Shown: positions 7,830 through 16,491, numbered from the stretch's first letter. The stretch: 33,598 nucleotides of DNA from Lachnospiraceae bacterium (GCA_024684355.1 JAIKXA010000079.1:1-33598), one strand, 5' to 3'. Notes: generated by a model from the sequence alone, not told the origin. Translations and numbers: made by a program.

Positions 7830-8282
7830 ATGCCCGGGAGAATATTTGCCGGTGTGCTTGCAATACTTCTTATGACACTGGTACCGCTAAAGATGAGAGG
7901 CGTAAAGGAAGCTGAAAGAACGGAAAATGCTGTAAGATCGGTATTAGCTTCTGCCTTTGAAGATATCAGGTGTAATGGCTCGATCGAGATAGAGCTCCTG
8001 GAAAACATGCACAAAAGGATCGGCAGTCTTGGCTTTCCGTATGAGCTTAGCATAACGATAGGTACCGTATTTATCGGGAGAAGCGAAAAAGTCATAAGGT
8101 GCAGCTACATAGAGCAGGTGTTGGAAAGTATGGAGGCTGACGGAGCGATAGATGTCCGGGGGAAGTTGGTGACCATCACGGTTACACCTCTTAAGGAATG
8201 CTTCGCGTTTAAGATTTCTAACATACTTTGGGATTCATATATCTGCTCCGGTTCGTATGTAACGGGCGGATATATAAACTGA
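7830..8282 (+). CDS. Small anchored minor-pilin-like protein
   Basis: The 150-residue protein has an N-terminal hydrophobic segment (IFAGVLAILLMTLVPL, residues 5-20) ending in Lys-Met-Arg, then a helical stretch and FEDIRCNGSIEIELLENMHKRI, and a small beta-rich domain. The segment F-x-x-x-G-[ST]-I with a following L-x-x-x-x-x-x-I resembles the protein at 9202-9642, so the two may be distant paralogs. AAGGAGG stands 7 nt before ATG 7830. It is probably a minor component of the pilus or pseudopilus; that is inferred from size, single helix and operon position. Confidence 0.5.
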   Translation: MPGRIFAGVLAILLMTLVPLKMRGVKEAERTENAVRSVLASAFEDIRCNGSIEIELLENMHKRIGSLGFPYELSITIGTVFIGRSEKVIRCSYIEQVLESMEADGAIDVRGKLVTITVTPLKECFAFKISNILWDSYICSGSYVTGGYIN

Positions 8283-8312
8283 TGATTATTATTTATACGG
8301 AAAGGCGGAGGT

Positions 8313-8453
8313 ATGGAGGATATATCTGATTTTTTGGTGATAGCGGCAGCAGCTGTATTATTCTGCATAGCAGTCACACTGCTTTTAATACTTGCAGGTG
8401 GGTTAAACAAGATGTGTAATGAGGGGCCGGCGTGTTTATTCTTACTATACTGA
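8313..8453 (+). CDS. 46-residue membrane peptide
   Basis: ATG 8313 follows GGCGGAGG (8304-8311) very closely and reads MEDISDFLVIAAAAVLFC, continues through a hydrophobic helix to about residue 30 and ends ...EGPACLFLLY at TGA 8451-8453. One membrane helix fills most of it. Its 3' end overlaps the start of the M50 protease gene by 22 bp in another frame, so the two are likely translationally coupled. It may be a tiny pilin-like or accessory subunit, or may act on the protease. It is easy to miss because of its size. Confidence 0.55.
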   Translation: MEDISDFLVIAAAAVLFCIAVTLLLILAGGLNKMCNEGPACLFLLY

Positions 8454-9199
8454 TACATGAGACAGGACACTTGGTATTCGGCCTTCTTACGGGATATCGC
8501 CTTATTCATTTTGAAGTACTTGGAGTATCCGTAGAAAAGATAAACGGCAGGCTCCGGGTAAGGCACTATAAAAAAGTACCGATAGGGCAGTGCTTAATGT
8601 ACCCGGTAAAAGAAGTGGCAGACCCGGCACTTATGATACTTGGAGGTCCGGTCTTTAATATTCTTGCTGCATGTATCCTGGGGATATGCGTATGCATCAT
8701 TTCACATTTAATAGTTAAAATTGTCCTCTTATGTTTTGCATCACTTAATCTTTCAATAGGTGTTTTTAATCTGTTTTTTGGTTCTGATACATGTGACGGA
8801 AAAACCTACCGGGAGATCAAAAAATCAAGGAAATTGAGAACATTCTACAACTGTATCATGCTGACGTACAGGCATTTAAGAGAAGGAAGATCATATATCG
8901 ATATGCCGGAAATATTATTTATGGTTACGAAAACCAATACCGGCAGCTCACTTGAAAAAGAAATGCAAACACACTGCTTCAGGTACCTGTATGAACACGG
9001 AAAAGCATCATGGGACAGCGAGGCGGCAGGAGACAGGTTTGCATCATATGTTACAGAACATGCCGAAAATGTAAGAAAACGGAATGCGGATCGTAATGAC
9101 ATATTTTTAAAGATGGTCGCAGACGGGAAGGGCGAGATGTATCCCGGTGAATGGCTTTCAGCGGCCAGGTGCATGATGGAGATGACGAAAGGAGACTGA
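8432..9199 (+). CDS. M50-type intramembrane zinc metalloprotease
   Basis: The 255-residue protein starts with a GTG. Its first helix carries HETGH (residues 9-13), the HExxH zinc motif, with Glu10 as the catalytic base. A second conserved patch, LGGPVFN (70-76), and a third, DTCDG (119-123, Asp122 the probable third zinc ligand), complete the site-2-protease layout. Four hydrophobic segments fall within the first 120 residues; the rest is a soluble, charged C-terminal region without PDZ or CBS features that I can see. It sits among pilin-like genes in a locus with no recognisable aspartic prepilin peptidase, so it may process the subunits or a regulator. The substrate is unknown. Confidence 0.75.
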   Translation: MFILTILIHETGHLVFGLLTGYRLIHFEVLGVSVEKINGRLRVRHYKKVPIGQCLMYPVKEVADPALMILGGPVFNILAACILGICVCIISHLIVKIVLLCFASLNLSIGVFNLFFGSDTCDGKTYREIKKSRKLRTFYNCIMLTYRHLREGRSYIDMPEILFMVTKTNTGSSLEKEMQTHCFRYLYEHGKASWDSEAAGDRFASYVTEHAENVRKRNADRNDIFLKMVADGKGEMYPGEWLSAARCMMEMTKGD

Positions 9200-9201
9200 A
9201 C

Positions 9202-9642
9202 ATGGATGCGATGGGCAGGCTTTATGACGCTTTGGTTTTAGTCGTTGTTATGTTTATATTCCCTGCGGTCTGGGCAGTGTCGGCTTCGGAAAACGTTGCA
9301 TATACCGAGGTTGAGAAACAGGCGGATATGATCATAGAAAGGTTTGAACATGACGGCAGTATAACAGCGAACAGCATAAGCCGTTTGCAGGATATCACAA
9401 AACAAATACCGGGACTAAGGTTTAATATAAATATTTACAGGAATAGCTTCTATATCACCGAGGATGAAGCAGGTAATCAGTCATCTTATTCATACAGGCA
9501 CCTCATAACTATGGAGGAGATACTGGATACGATTGATGAGAAAGAGGAGTTTACGATATTTCCTTTGGACACAGTCTACTTGTACATAATGGATGATGCT
9601 TCGGTATATTATACGGCGATCCGCCACGCTAAGATCGGATAG
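9202..9642 (+). CDS. Small anchored minor-pilin-like protein
   Basis: The 146-residue protein begins MDAMGRLYDALVLVVVMFI, a hydrophobic helix near the N-terminus, and continues with a charged helical stretch (YTEVEKQADMIIERFEHDGSIT) and a small mixed domain. I chose ATG 9202 because AAAGGAG at 9188-9194 is 7 nt upstream and the previous stop is at 9197-9199; the longer reading from 9151 would overlap the protease gene without a ribosome binding site. The part ERFEHDGSIT...SRLQDITKQIPGLRFNI resembles that of the 7830 gene product. It is probably another minor pilus component; no named family recognised. Confidence 0.5.
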   Translation: MDAMGRLYDALVLVVVMFIFPAVWAVSASENVAYTEVEKQADMIIERFEHDGSITANSISRLQDITKQIPGLRFNINIYRNSFYITEDEAGNQSSYSYRHLITMEEILDTIDEKEEFTIFPLDTVYLYIMDDASVYYTAIRHAKIG

Positions 9643-9651
9643 GATCAGGAT

Positions 9652-10347
9652 ATGAAGGTATATCATTTTATAATCATATTTGTCATATTTGCAGTCATGA
9701 CCGTGATGGTCACAGACATGAGAATCTCGGAGAAAAAGCACATGGACAGGGAAAGATCAGAGCTTGATGAAAAGCTGCAAATGTCGGTGGAAGCGGCAGC
9801 AAAAGAGCTAAGAGCTTCTATAAAAGGCTTTGGCCCTGACACGGAACAAAAGGCGATAGATACGTTTTTTTACTCCATGTATGCATCCTTAGGGATAATG
9901 GATGCACCGGAGAGTGCAAGGGGGCTTATTAAATATGTGCCTGCTTTTATGATCACACTTAAGGACGGATATTATATATACAGATATATAGGAGAAACGG
10001 GAGTAACGATACCGGCGGATGATGAGGATATGTACGGTCCGGACGGGAAAGGATATGTAAGGAGCAACCTGTTAAGCTATGACGTGGGAACGGAGGAAGC
10101 GGATATAGCTTTTGCTGCTAATCTACGGGACTACCCGGTAGGAAACGGGAACTATGACGGATACGGGTTTTCATCTGTCAGCGTGTCCGAGAGGACATAT
10201 TATGTGGTGGATGAGGACATGTTCTATCATATATCCGGCTGCCCCTATACCGGAGAGATAAACTACATGTTCTTTTCGGCGGAAGGGTGTCTGCTAACCG
10301 GCGCAAAAGCATGTGAGCACTGCATAGAAGGAAGGATGGATCAATGA
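9652..10347 (+). CDS. Anchored pilin-like protein with HC-CC metal-binding tail
   Basis: The 231-residue protein has an N-terminal hydrophobic helix (residues 4-21) and a long helical stem (to about 65). Its C-terminus holds His193, Cys197, Cys221 and Cys224 in the pattern H-x3-C-x23-C-x2-C (FYHISGCPYT ... ACEHC). This resembles the short YH..C...(C)..C modules related to the Ada zinc-binding fold found at the ends of several secreted Firmicute proteins. By topology it would lie outside the cell, so either a metal site or disulfides is possible. Its stop overlaps the next start (ATGA). Role within the machine is unknown; it may cap a pilus. Confidence 0.5.
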   Translation: MKVYHFIIIFVIFAVMTVMVTDMRISEKKHMDRERSELDEKLQMSVEAAAKELRASIKGFGPDTEQKAIDTFFYSMYASLGIMDAPESARGLIKYVPAFMITLKDGYYIYRYIGETGVTIPADDEDMYGPDGKGYVRSNLLSYDVGTEEADIAFAANLRDYPVGNGNYDGYGFSSVSVSERTYYVVDEDMFYHISGCPYTGEINYMFFSAEGCLLTGAKACEHCIEGRMDQ

Positions 10348-11846
10348 AGAAAAACACTAAGAAAGCTTTTATAAAGATATGTGTATTGATGGTTTTGATA
10401 TTAGTACTTACAGTCTGTATCATACCCGTATGGGATGTCTCTGCAGCGCAGAAAAAAGCTACAAAACTTGAGGTAATAAAGATGATAACAGACGGTATCG
10501 CCAAATCCCATCTTAAAGCCGGAAAGTACACATTAAGCATCGATAACGGTACATTTAAGGCCGGCAATAAAAAGATCTCGGATAAAACCATAAAGAAATA
10601 TATGGATAAGTATAAGCTGAGCCGTGAGGATGCCGGATACTGCGCACTTGCAGTAAAGGCAGGGCTCGTAAAGTCTTCAGACTTAAAGAAACTAAAGAAA
10701 ACGATAACAAGAGCCGTTGCAGCCAACCTTATAGCTCAGGCTGATAAACTTATCTATGCACCTAAGATCACGGACAGCGATATCGACTTTGTATTAAAGA
10801 AAAGAATAGCCGACAGCGATAAGTTTTCATATACCAAGACGGCAAAAAACGGAGCATATGTTTTTATCAGAGGTTATATGACCGGCACCGCCGAAGCCGC
10901 ATATTCCGACCTAAGATACTTTAAACCTTCCACTAAGCTCACTGTAAAAGAGGCGGAAAAGCTTGTCTCGATGCTTACAGGTAAAACTGAAAGATATTCT
11001 TTATCTCCAAGCCTTCAGGTATTAAGAAAAAACAATCTTCCCCAAAACGCGGAACTATATGAATACATCCTTGATTCGTACCCCAACGCCATATATGAAA
11101 CCGGGTTTAACGGTATGACTTCCCATGCCTTTTTCGAAAGTGGTAAAGGGCTCGGAGCGGATGACCTTATGACCAGGATGAGTCGTACCAATTTTACCTT
11201 TGTATTTCCATACGAGATAAAAGCTTTTAATGCTCTCGTTTACCCTGGACCTGACTTTTCATACAGTTCCAATGTGTTTTTATCGAGTTATAGAAATGAC
11301 GATGTGCCGGCGGAGCTTGCAAAGAGTTCGGTCGAGTTTTACGAGTACGCATTAAATGTGGATTACCGCACTGTAAAAAACGATAAAGACTGGCAGGATG
11401 TCATGAAAAAATACCTCTCATCCGAGGAACTTAATGATTATATAAAACACTGTGTAGAAAACAAGACAATAATCGTATGCGATAAGGTGGCAGCCGATGA
11501 GTCGCTTGTATACTGGTATAACGGGGAATATAACTGCAAGGTCTATGCACATTTTAAGGTAGTATCGGATATACCGCTCGAAAACGGGAAAACCACAGGT
11601 ACGGATCAGGATACATACGGGTACCTGTATCCCGTTAAGCGTGGTTACGAACCGGGCACACTGTTTACGAGAAGTGTGCTTGGAAAACTGTACATGGGTT
11701 ATAAGATGGGTGAATGGACTGATTTTTACTTTAATACCAGCGGGTCGGCCGACATGTACGGAAGCCTTTGCTGCAGCAATACTTCCCGTGGTATCATGAT
11801 CGATTACTCAGGGCTATATCCGTGGTTATACAAGCTTCCTTTTTAA
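10344..11846 (+). CDS. Exported protein with SLH-like domains
   Basis: The 500-residue protein has a signal peptide (basic MKKNTKKAFIK, then a hydrophobic core, probable cleavage after VSAAQ or nearby at about 34). SLH-like units follow: GYCALAVKAGLVKSSDLKKL and ITRAVAANLIAQADKLIY at about 98-140, with weaker copies before (about 38-80) and after (FKPSTKLTVKEAEKLVSM, about 188-208). SLH domains bind wall polymers, so the protein is likely held on the cell surface. The remaining 290 residues, rich in Tyr and Phe, match nothing I know. ATG overlaps the preceding stop by 4 bp. It may be a substrate or surface component of the secretion machine. Confidence 0.6.
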   Translation: MKKNTKKAFIKICVLMVLILVLTVCIIPVWDVSAAQKKATKLEVIKMITDGIAKSHLKAGKYTLSIDNGTFKAGNKKISDKTIKKYMDKYKLSREDAGYCALAVKAGLVKSSDLKKLKKTITRAVAANLIAQADKLIYAPKITDSDIDFVLKKRIADSDKFSYTKTAKNGAYVFIRGYMTGTAEAAYSDLRYFKPSTKLTVKEAEKLVSMLTGKTERYSLSPSLQVLRKNNLPQNAELYEYILDSYPNAIYETGFNGMTSHAFFESGKGLGADDLMTRMSRTNFTFVFPYEIKAFNALVYPGPDFSYSSNVFLSSYRNDDVPAELAKSSVEFYEYALNVDYRTVKNDKDWQDVMKKYLSSEELNDYIKHCVENKTIIVCDKVAADESLVYWYNGEYNCKVYAHFKVVSDIPLENGKTTGTDQDTYGYLYPVKRGYEPGTLFTRSVLGKLYMGYKMGEWTDFYFNTSGSADMYGSLCCSNTSRGIMIDYSGLYPWLYKLPF

Positions 11847-11861
11847 GGGGAGGGGTGGAGT

Positions 11862-14800
11862 TTGACTATTAATATAAAAAAGTACAGAGCAGCGGGCATG
11901 TTGGCATTATCCCTACTGATCCTTGTGGCGATCCTTATTACTATCGGGATAGGAAAGGCACATGCCGAAAGCTCCGATCTGACATACCGTTTGGGCAGTA
12001 CGGGTGATATAACCTACAAGGAAAATGAAAACAAGGTTTATTATACCAGAAAGCATTTTTCGTCCGGAAGCGGTATAAAGTATTATACCAGGCTGTTTGT
12101 GATATCCTTAAAAGAGGTCTCGGAGAGCGATGATATATCCAGGATCGATGAAACAGGGGATTACAAACTTGAGCTTCTGGTAGCGTCGGATGGCAGATCG
12201 GTGAAAGAGAGTGAAGCTGACAAAACTAAGAGTTTTTACTGGTATGACAGCGATGATGCGGATGATGACGGATACATAACCACAACTTATGTCATAGACG
12301 GCAGCCTGCTTTTAAACCTTCTGGATGAAGCCGCTGCGGTCGGAAAGTACGGAAAGCTCTACATCCACCATGTATTTGCGGTGACGGGTGGCAGCAACGA
12401 TGACTCATGGCACAGGACATACCATGTGACCAATGATGTGCCTTACTACACCTATTCATCTCTGTTTACCTTAAAGTGGAATAATACCGAGGCCACACAC
12501 GCATCTCAGGAGGCGTGCATGAATATACCCGTGCCCTTCAAGAGCTTTTGCGATGTATATACGGCATATTATAACGAAGAGGGCGTAGTGGTAAGGCAGG
12601 AAAAAGGGAGACTTTCCGGAAATGCCGTATGGAACAAGACAGTACCGTATACTATAACCGACAGGCTGGGTAGAAAATATGTATCGGTAGCTCCGGGGAC
12701 CAGAAAAGACATAACCGGAAACACGATGAAAGCTGTATACGTATATAATAACGATCCGCTGAACAAGGCTTTTTTTCCAACTTGGAATCTTAGGCGTGAT
12801 CTGGAGCTTGTAAACGGTGCTGATATAAGGACTGAAGATGCTGTAGCCCTTAATCATATCCAGGGCGGTTACAGGGAAAGACAGGACAATATCTATACTT
12901 TTTCTGGGTTAAAAAACGGTATTTTTGACGTGATATTGTATGTACCTGTCACATCATACAAGGAAGACGACGGAGGAGCCGGTACCACACCCGGGCCTGA
13001 TGCCACACCCACACCGGACATAACACCGAGACCGGATCTGACTCCATATCCAGATATTATCCCGGATCCTGATATAACTCCGTATCCGGACCCTGATATC
13101 ACACCTGTTCTAAGTCCGGCCGCTGATGAAGATCAGGTATTTCATGATGCTTCGGTGTTTGTCAGGTACTTTTATTATGATGCTTTAACAGGTGACATAA
13201 CCCTGCTTAAGACTGAGATGAAAACCAATCCTGATTCTCGAAACGGGCACTTTGGATATAACAGCAGCTTTAGCATCAATCTTGACAGCGTAATAAACAA
13301 GGATGGCAGGGTATATGAGCCTGATACGCTGGATGGTATCCTGTACGGTGACAATGAGTCAATACTTGTATCGGGGAAGCTTGACTATATTGCGGCTATC
13401 AATCTAAATGATCCGGGAGTATTCGGAGATGCCCCCGGGAGCCTGAATAAAGGTACGGACTTTAGTGTTGAATTTCAGACAAAAGAGAACGGTGGTTATT
13501 ATACCGTCTTTGTACTCTGCCGTGAACAGTCTGCACAGAATACACTGGTGCTAAAATACATGGATACCGAGAGCGGGGATGTGGTTAAGGAAGTAATAGA
13601 AAAGGATTTCTTTAACGGAAAGAGCCTATACTGGCACGGGATAAACGGGGAGCTTGCATGGGCTCTGCCGGTCCGGATAGAAGGGGAGATAGAGTCGGAG
13701 GACGGTAAGTGTTACATCCCTTCTTTTGTACAGGAAGATGCGGCAAAGACATTTACCGGAGCGTGTTCCGGTTCGGAAAGGACACATGATTATTACGGAT
13801 TCGGGTCGGGCAATGCAAGAACATGGTACTGTGAAACCTGCGGTAAGGTAAGACGTATCACATATTATGACAGAAGTCCCAATGAACCGGATGCAATTAC
13901 AAGTGTCTACGATAATAATTCTTATAGAGATACCTACCACAATTACCGTGTGTTTGACAAGGAGACGAGTGGTGATATAAGAGCTGAATTAATAAATGCT
14001 ACAGCTTATTCCATACAAAACAGAGTATTTACAACTGTATACAACAGCTGTTCTTCGTATGAGTATGATTATGATGTGGAAAGCGGAAGATTGTGGCTAA
14101 TGATACCCGGCAGCCCCGATTCTGGGCATAGGTCTATAACCTTTGATCCGGAAAAGGATACGGGTTACGGAGCGGGTGTGATCTATATCCCGTGTGTCCT
14201 GTCCGAAAAAAGAAACCCGATAAAGCTCCATATAGTTAACGATAATCTGAAAAACGTACAGTACCATTATGCGGACCCGGACATCCCACAGATTGTTACA
14301 GGCTGTAATGATACACCTTTTTCGCTCATTATAGATGAATACGGGGACGATGTTATGGTGTGCTTTGGTATGGATGTAACAACAACCGCCGGAGTGAGGC
14401 TTAGGGCAGGGACATGGAACATCCTGTATCCGGGCTACACTATACCAATAGATGTTCCGGAAGGTATATACACTGTGAGTGCGGCTGTATTCAGTGCTAA
14501 CGGAAATATAACCGATATCGATGAGACAGAACTTGAGGTATCGGGCAGGCTCTACGGGCTTACACTTTACGATGTGGATTCCGAAAACCCTGAGTGGAGA
14601 GATGTTTTTAGACTTGGTGGAGAAAACAAGTATGCCGGGACAAAAGGATACGATAAAAAAGAATCAGGTACCTACATAACAGAACGTTCCGACGGTACGT
14701 TTGTTGATGGCTTCGATGAGGAAAGAATATATTACTACAGTGTCGGACTAAATGATGAAAACGGTACGGCGGTAGCGGATACTGATGGAAACGCAAGACT

Positions 14801-15527
14801 ACCAAAATATACTTTGCCCTTAATGGATGGCTCATCACCCATAGTTAAGAATTCAGGGATGTTAAAAAGCGGTTATACATGGAGCTTTTGCATAAAAACA
14901 AAGGGCAGCAGGATGGAGGACGAGCTTTCGGAAGTACGGATCACGCCAGTATTTTATCACATCGGGAAAGACGGCGCACGAGACAGGGCTGATATCTGGT
15001 GCCTGGGTACAGGGAAAAGCGGCGAGAACTATATAAATAATGCCGGCACTGTAAGGGCTGATGCCTTACCTGATATAACCGATACAGGTGAGAGAATCTG
15101 GGTGTTCAAATACAGCCTGCCGGATATGTGGTATTGCTGCCATTACGGCTTTGACATGGATGGATACCTTGATAAATACGACGGTTGTACCTTTGAAGAA
15201 GATTTCTGGGAAAGGGACGGGTATCTCGCAGTTAACTTCCAAATAGAAGCAAAAGACGCTTCGGGTAACGTAATAATGTCATATTCAAACCTTAATGAAA
15301 ACATACAGCTCGGTATGTGCGATATGTGGGAAACAGAAGGGTATGATCCGGAAAAAACAGACTGTTACGGCGAAACTTTTCCTTTACAAGAGGGCGACGT
15401 GATCCTTGTACGAGTTCCGGGTTCGACCGTAAAAAGAGGATCCGGTATTCCGGATCCCCCTACTAATCTTTCTGAAGACACATTTATTAAGACAGGCAGT
15501 TACCCTTATCTTTCATTTCCGAGATAG
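11862..15527 (+). CDS. Very large exported protein with Thr-Pro-Asp linker
   Basis: The 1221-residue protein starts with TTG preceded by a purine-rich GGGGAGGGG site, and has a signal peptide (IKKYRAAG, hydrophobic core, likely cleavage after AHA at about 35). A linker at about residues 370-422 repeats TP.PD units (TPGPDATPTPDITPRPD and onward). Several segments near the pattern V-x-Y-x-D-x-x-[ST]-G look like repeated beta modules, compared with MucBP-type folds only by eye. A Cys-x2-Cys pair occurs in WYCETCGK. No sorting signal, SLH unit or C-terminal helix is visible, so it may be released or assembled through the machine. It is last in the operon and its end overlaps the convergent DegV gene by 22 bp. 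Confidence 0.6.
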   Translation: MTINIKKYRAAGMLALSLLILVAILITIGIGKAHAESSDLTYRLGSTGDITYKENENKVYYTRKHFSSGSGIKYYTRLFVISLKEVSESDDISRIDETGDYKLELLVASDGRSVKESEADKTKSFYWYDSDDADDDGYITTTYVIDGSLLLNLLDEAAAVGKYGKLYIHHVFAVTGGSNDDSWHRTYHVTNDVPYYTYSSLFTLKWNNTEATHASQEACMNIPVPFKSFCDVYTAYYNEEGVVVRQEKGRLSGNAVWNKTVPYTITDRLGRKYVSVAPGTRKDITGNTMKAVYVYNNDPLNKAFFPTWNLRRDLELVNGADIRTEDAVALNHIQGGYRERQDNIYTFSGLKNGIFDVILYVPVTSYKEDDGGAGTTPGPDATPTPDITPRPDLTPYPDIIPDPDITPYPDPDITPVLSPAADEDQVFHDASVFVRYFYYDALTGDITLLKTEMKTNPDSRNGHFGYNSSFSINLDSVINKDGRVYEPDTLDGILYGDNESILVSGKLDYIAAINLNDPGVFGDAPGSLNKGTDFSVEFQTKENGGYYTVFVLCREQSAQNTLVLKYMDTESGDVVKEVIEKDFFNGKSLYWHGINGELAWALPVRIEGEIESEDGKCYIPSFVQEDAAKTFTGACSGSERTHDYYGFGSGNARTWYCETCGKVRRITYYDRSPNEPDAITSVYDNNSYRDTYHNYRVFDKETSGDIRAELINATAYSIQNRVFTTVYNSCSSYEYDYDVESGRLWLMIPGSPDSGHRSITFDPEKDTGYGAGVIYIPCVLSEKRNPIKLHIVNDNLKNVQYHYADPDIPQIVTGCNDTPFSLIIDEYGDDVMVCFGMDVTTTAGVRLRAGTWNILYPGYTIPIDVPEGIYTVSAAVFSANGNITDIDETELEVSGRLYGLTLYDVDSENPEWRDVFRLGGENKYAGTKGYDKKESGTYITERSDGTFVDGFDEERIYYYSVGLNDENGTAVADTDGNARLPKYTLPLMDGSSPIVKNSGMLKSGYTWSFCIKTKGSRMEDELSEVRITPVFYHIGKDGARDRADIWCLGTGKSGENYINNAGTVRADALPDITDTGERIWVFKYSLPDMWYCCHYGFDMDGYLDKYDGCTFEEDFWERDGYLAVNFQIEAKDASGNVIMSYSNLNENIQLGMCDMWETEGYDPEKTDCYGETFPLQEGDVILVRVPGSTVKRGSGIPDPPTNLSEDTFIKTGSYPYLSFPR
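15430..15458 (-). terminator. Intrinsic terminator of the DegV gene inside the convergent gene
   Basis: A perfect 8-bp stem, 15438-15445 (GGATCCGG) with 15450-15457 (CCGGATCC), has a 4-nt loop. Read on the minus strand it is followed within 2 nt by TTTTT (15431-15435 complement), the layout of an intrinsic terminator about 50 nt past the DegV stop. On the plus strand there is no T-run, so it should act in one direction only. It lies within the coding sequence of the 1221-residue protein. Confidence 0.7.
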
Positions 15528-16393
15528 AACAGGGCGATGGTGCCGGGCCCTGCATGTGAACCGATGGTGGGAGAGAGCTGGCTTATCATGAAGTTGGTAT
15601 AGCCGAATCTCTCCTTTACTTTTTCCTTAACGAATTCCGCATCATCAATGCAGTCACCGTGAGTTATGATTATCATCGCATTTTTATCTTCGGGTCTGAA
15701 GTTACCTATATGTGCTTCCATCTGGTCTACCAGACCGATAAGGGACTTCTTTCTGCCCCTGACATTGGTCACAGGTACGAGTTTTCCCTCGTTATCCACA
15801 TGGAGCACAGGCTTTACGTTCAGCAATGTACCGAATATCTTTACTGTCTTTGATATACGTCCGCCTCTGTGCAGGTAAGCTAAGTCATCTACTGTGAATG
15901 AATGGCAGAGATGTAACTTGTTTTCCTTTAACCAGTTTAATACCTCATCAAAGCTCTTGCCCTGCTTTTGAAGCTGTAAGGCATACCATACATAAAGACC
16001 CTGGCCGCCTGATGCACATAAGGAATCTATTACCTCTATCCTGGCTCCGGGGAAGTCGGGAAGTACTTCTTTGGCAGCCATAACGGAGTTGCTGTATGCC
16101 GAGCTGAGTCCTGATGAAAATGCGATATGGAGTATATCATAGCCGTCGCTTAACTGTTTGCGGAATATTTCTTTGCTCTTGTCGGGGTTGGTAGCAAATG
16201 TTGATACTGTAGCACCGTTTCTCATACGGTCAAAGAAATCCTTGATATCGAGCTCGCAGTCATCACCATATGTTATTCCGTCTACGATGTAATGAAGCCT
16301 GTGAAGTGTAAGCTTGTTTTCCTTTACAAAATCCTCAGGCAGATCTGCGGTGGTATCTGTTGAAATGATAAAAGGTCTAGCGTTTTCTGACAT
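15506..16393 (-). CDS. DegV family fatty-acid-binding protein
   Basis: The 295-residue protein shows the DegV hallmarks in order: DTTADLP near residue 12, STFATNPD for the acyl-carboxylate pocket, FSSGLSSAY, VIDS, YLHRGGRIS and, at the end, GSHAGPG. DegV/FakB proteins bind fatty acids and present them to the FakA kinase for phospholipid synthesis; no fakA-like DAK gene is in the window. Length is normal for the family. No good Shine-Dalgarno site stands directly before the ATG; an AAAGGA lies about 37 nt upstream with a 7-bp hairpin (16404-16423 region) in between. Its 3' end overlaps the convergent large protein by 22 bp. It is transcribed divergently from secDF. Confidence 0.9.
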   Translation of the reverse strand: MSENARPFIISTDTTADLPEDFVKENKLTLHRLHYIVDGITYGDDCELDIKDFFDRMRNGATVSTFATNPDKSKEIFRKQLSDGYDILHIAFSSGLSSAYSNSVMAAKEVLPDFPGARIEVIDSLCASGGQGLYVWYALQLQKQGKSFDEVLNWLKENKLHLCHSFTVDDLAYLHRGGRISKTVKIFGTLLNVKPVLHVDNEGKLVPVTNVRGRKKSLIGLVDQMEAHIGNFRPEDKNAMIIITHGDCIDDAEFVKEKVKERFGYTNFMISQLSPTIGSHAGPGTIALFYLGNER

Positions 16394-16491
16394 GATGTGA
16401 CGTGGATTGCCGCTTGTCCGGCAATATATTTCCTTTCTAATACATTAAAATAGTATTAAATATTAAATGATTATGTTTTTGAATCTAAAAG

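Noticed and set aside
12970-13120. Short repeated units that resemble a CRISPR or tandem repeat.
   Set aside because: They are TP.PD codon repeats of an in-frame protein linker, with variable spacing and no spacer structure.
15431-15457. The hairpin at 15438-15457 as a terminator for the plus-strand operon.
   Set aside because: It is inside the coding sequence and has no T-run on the plus strand.
643-15527. A prophage tail or type VI-like injection system.
   Set aside because: No sheath, tube, baseplate, spike or tail-fibre features; the ATPase and platform are clearly of the Tad/type II kind.
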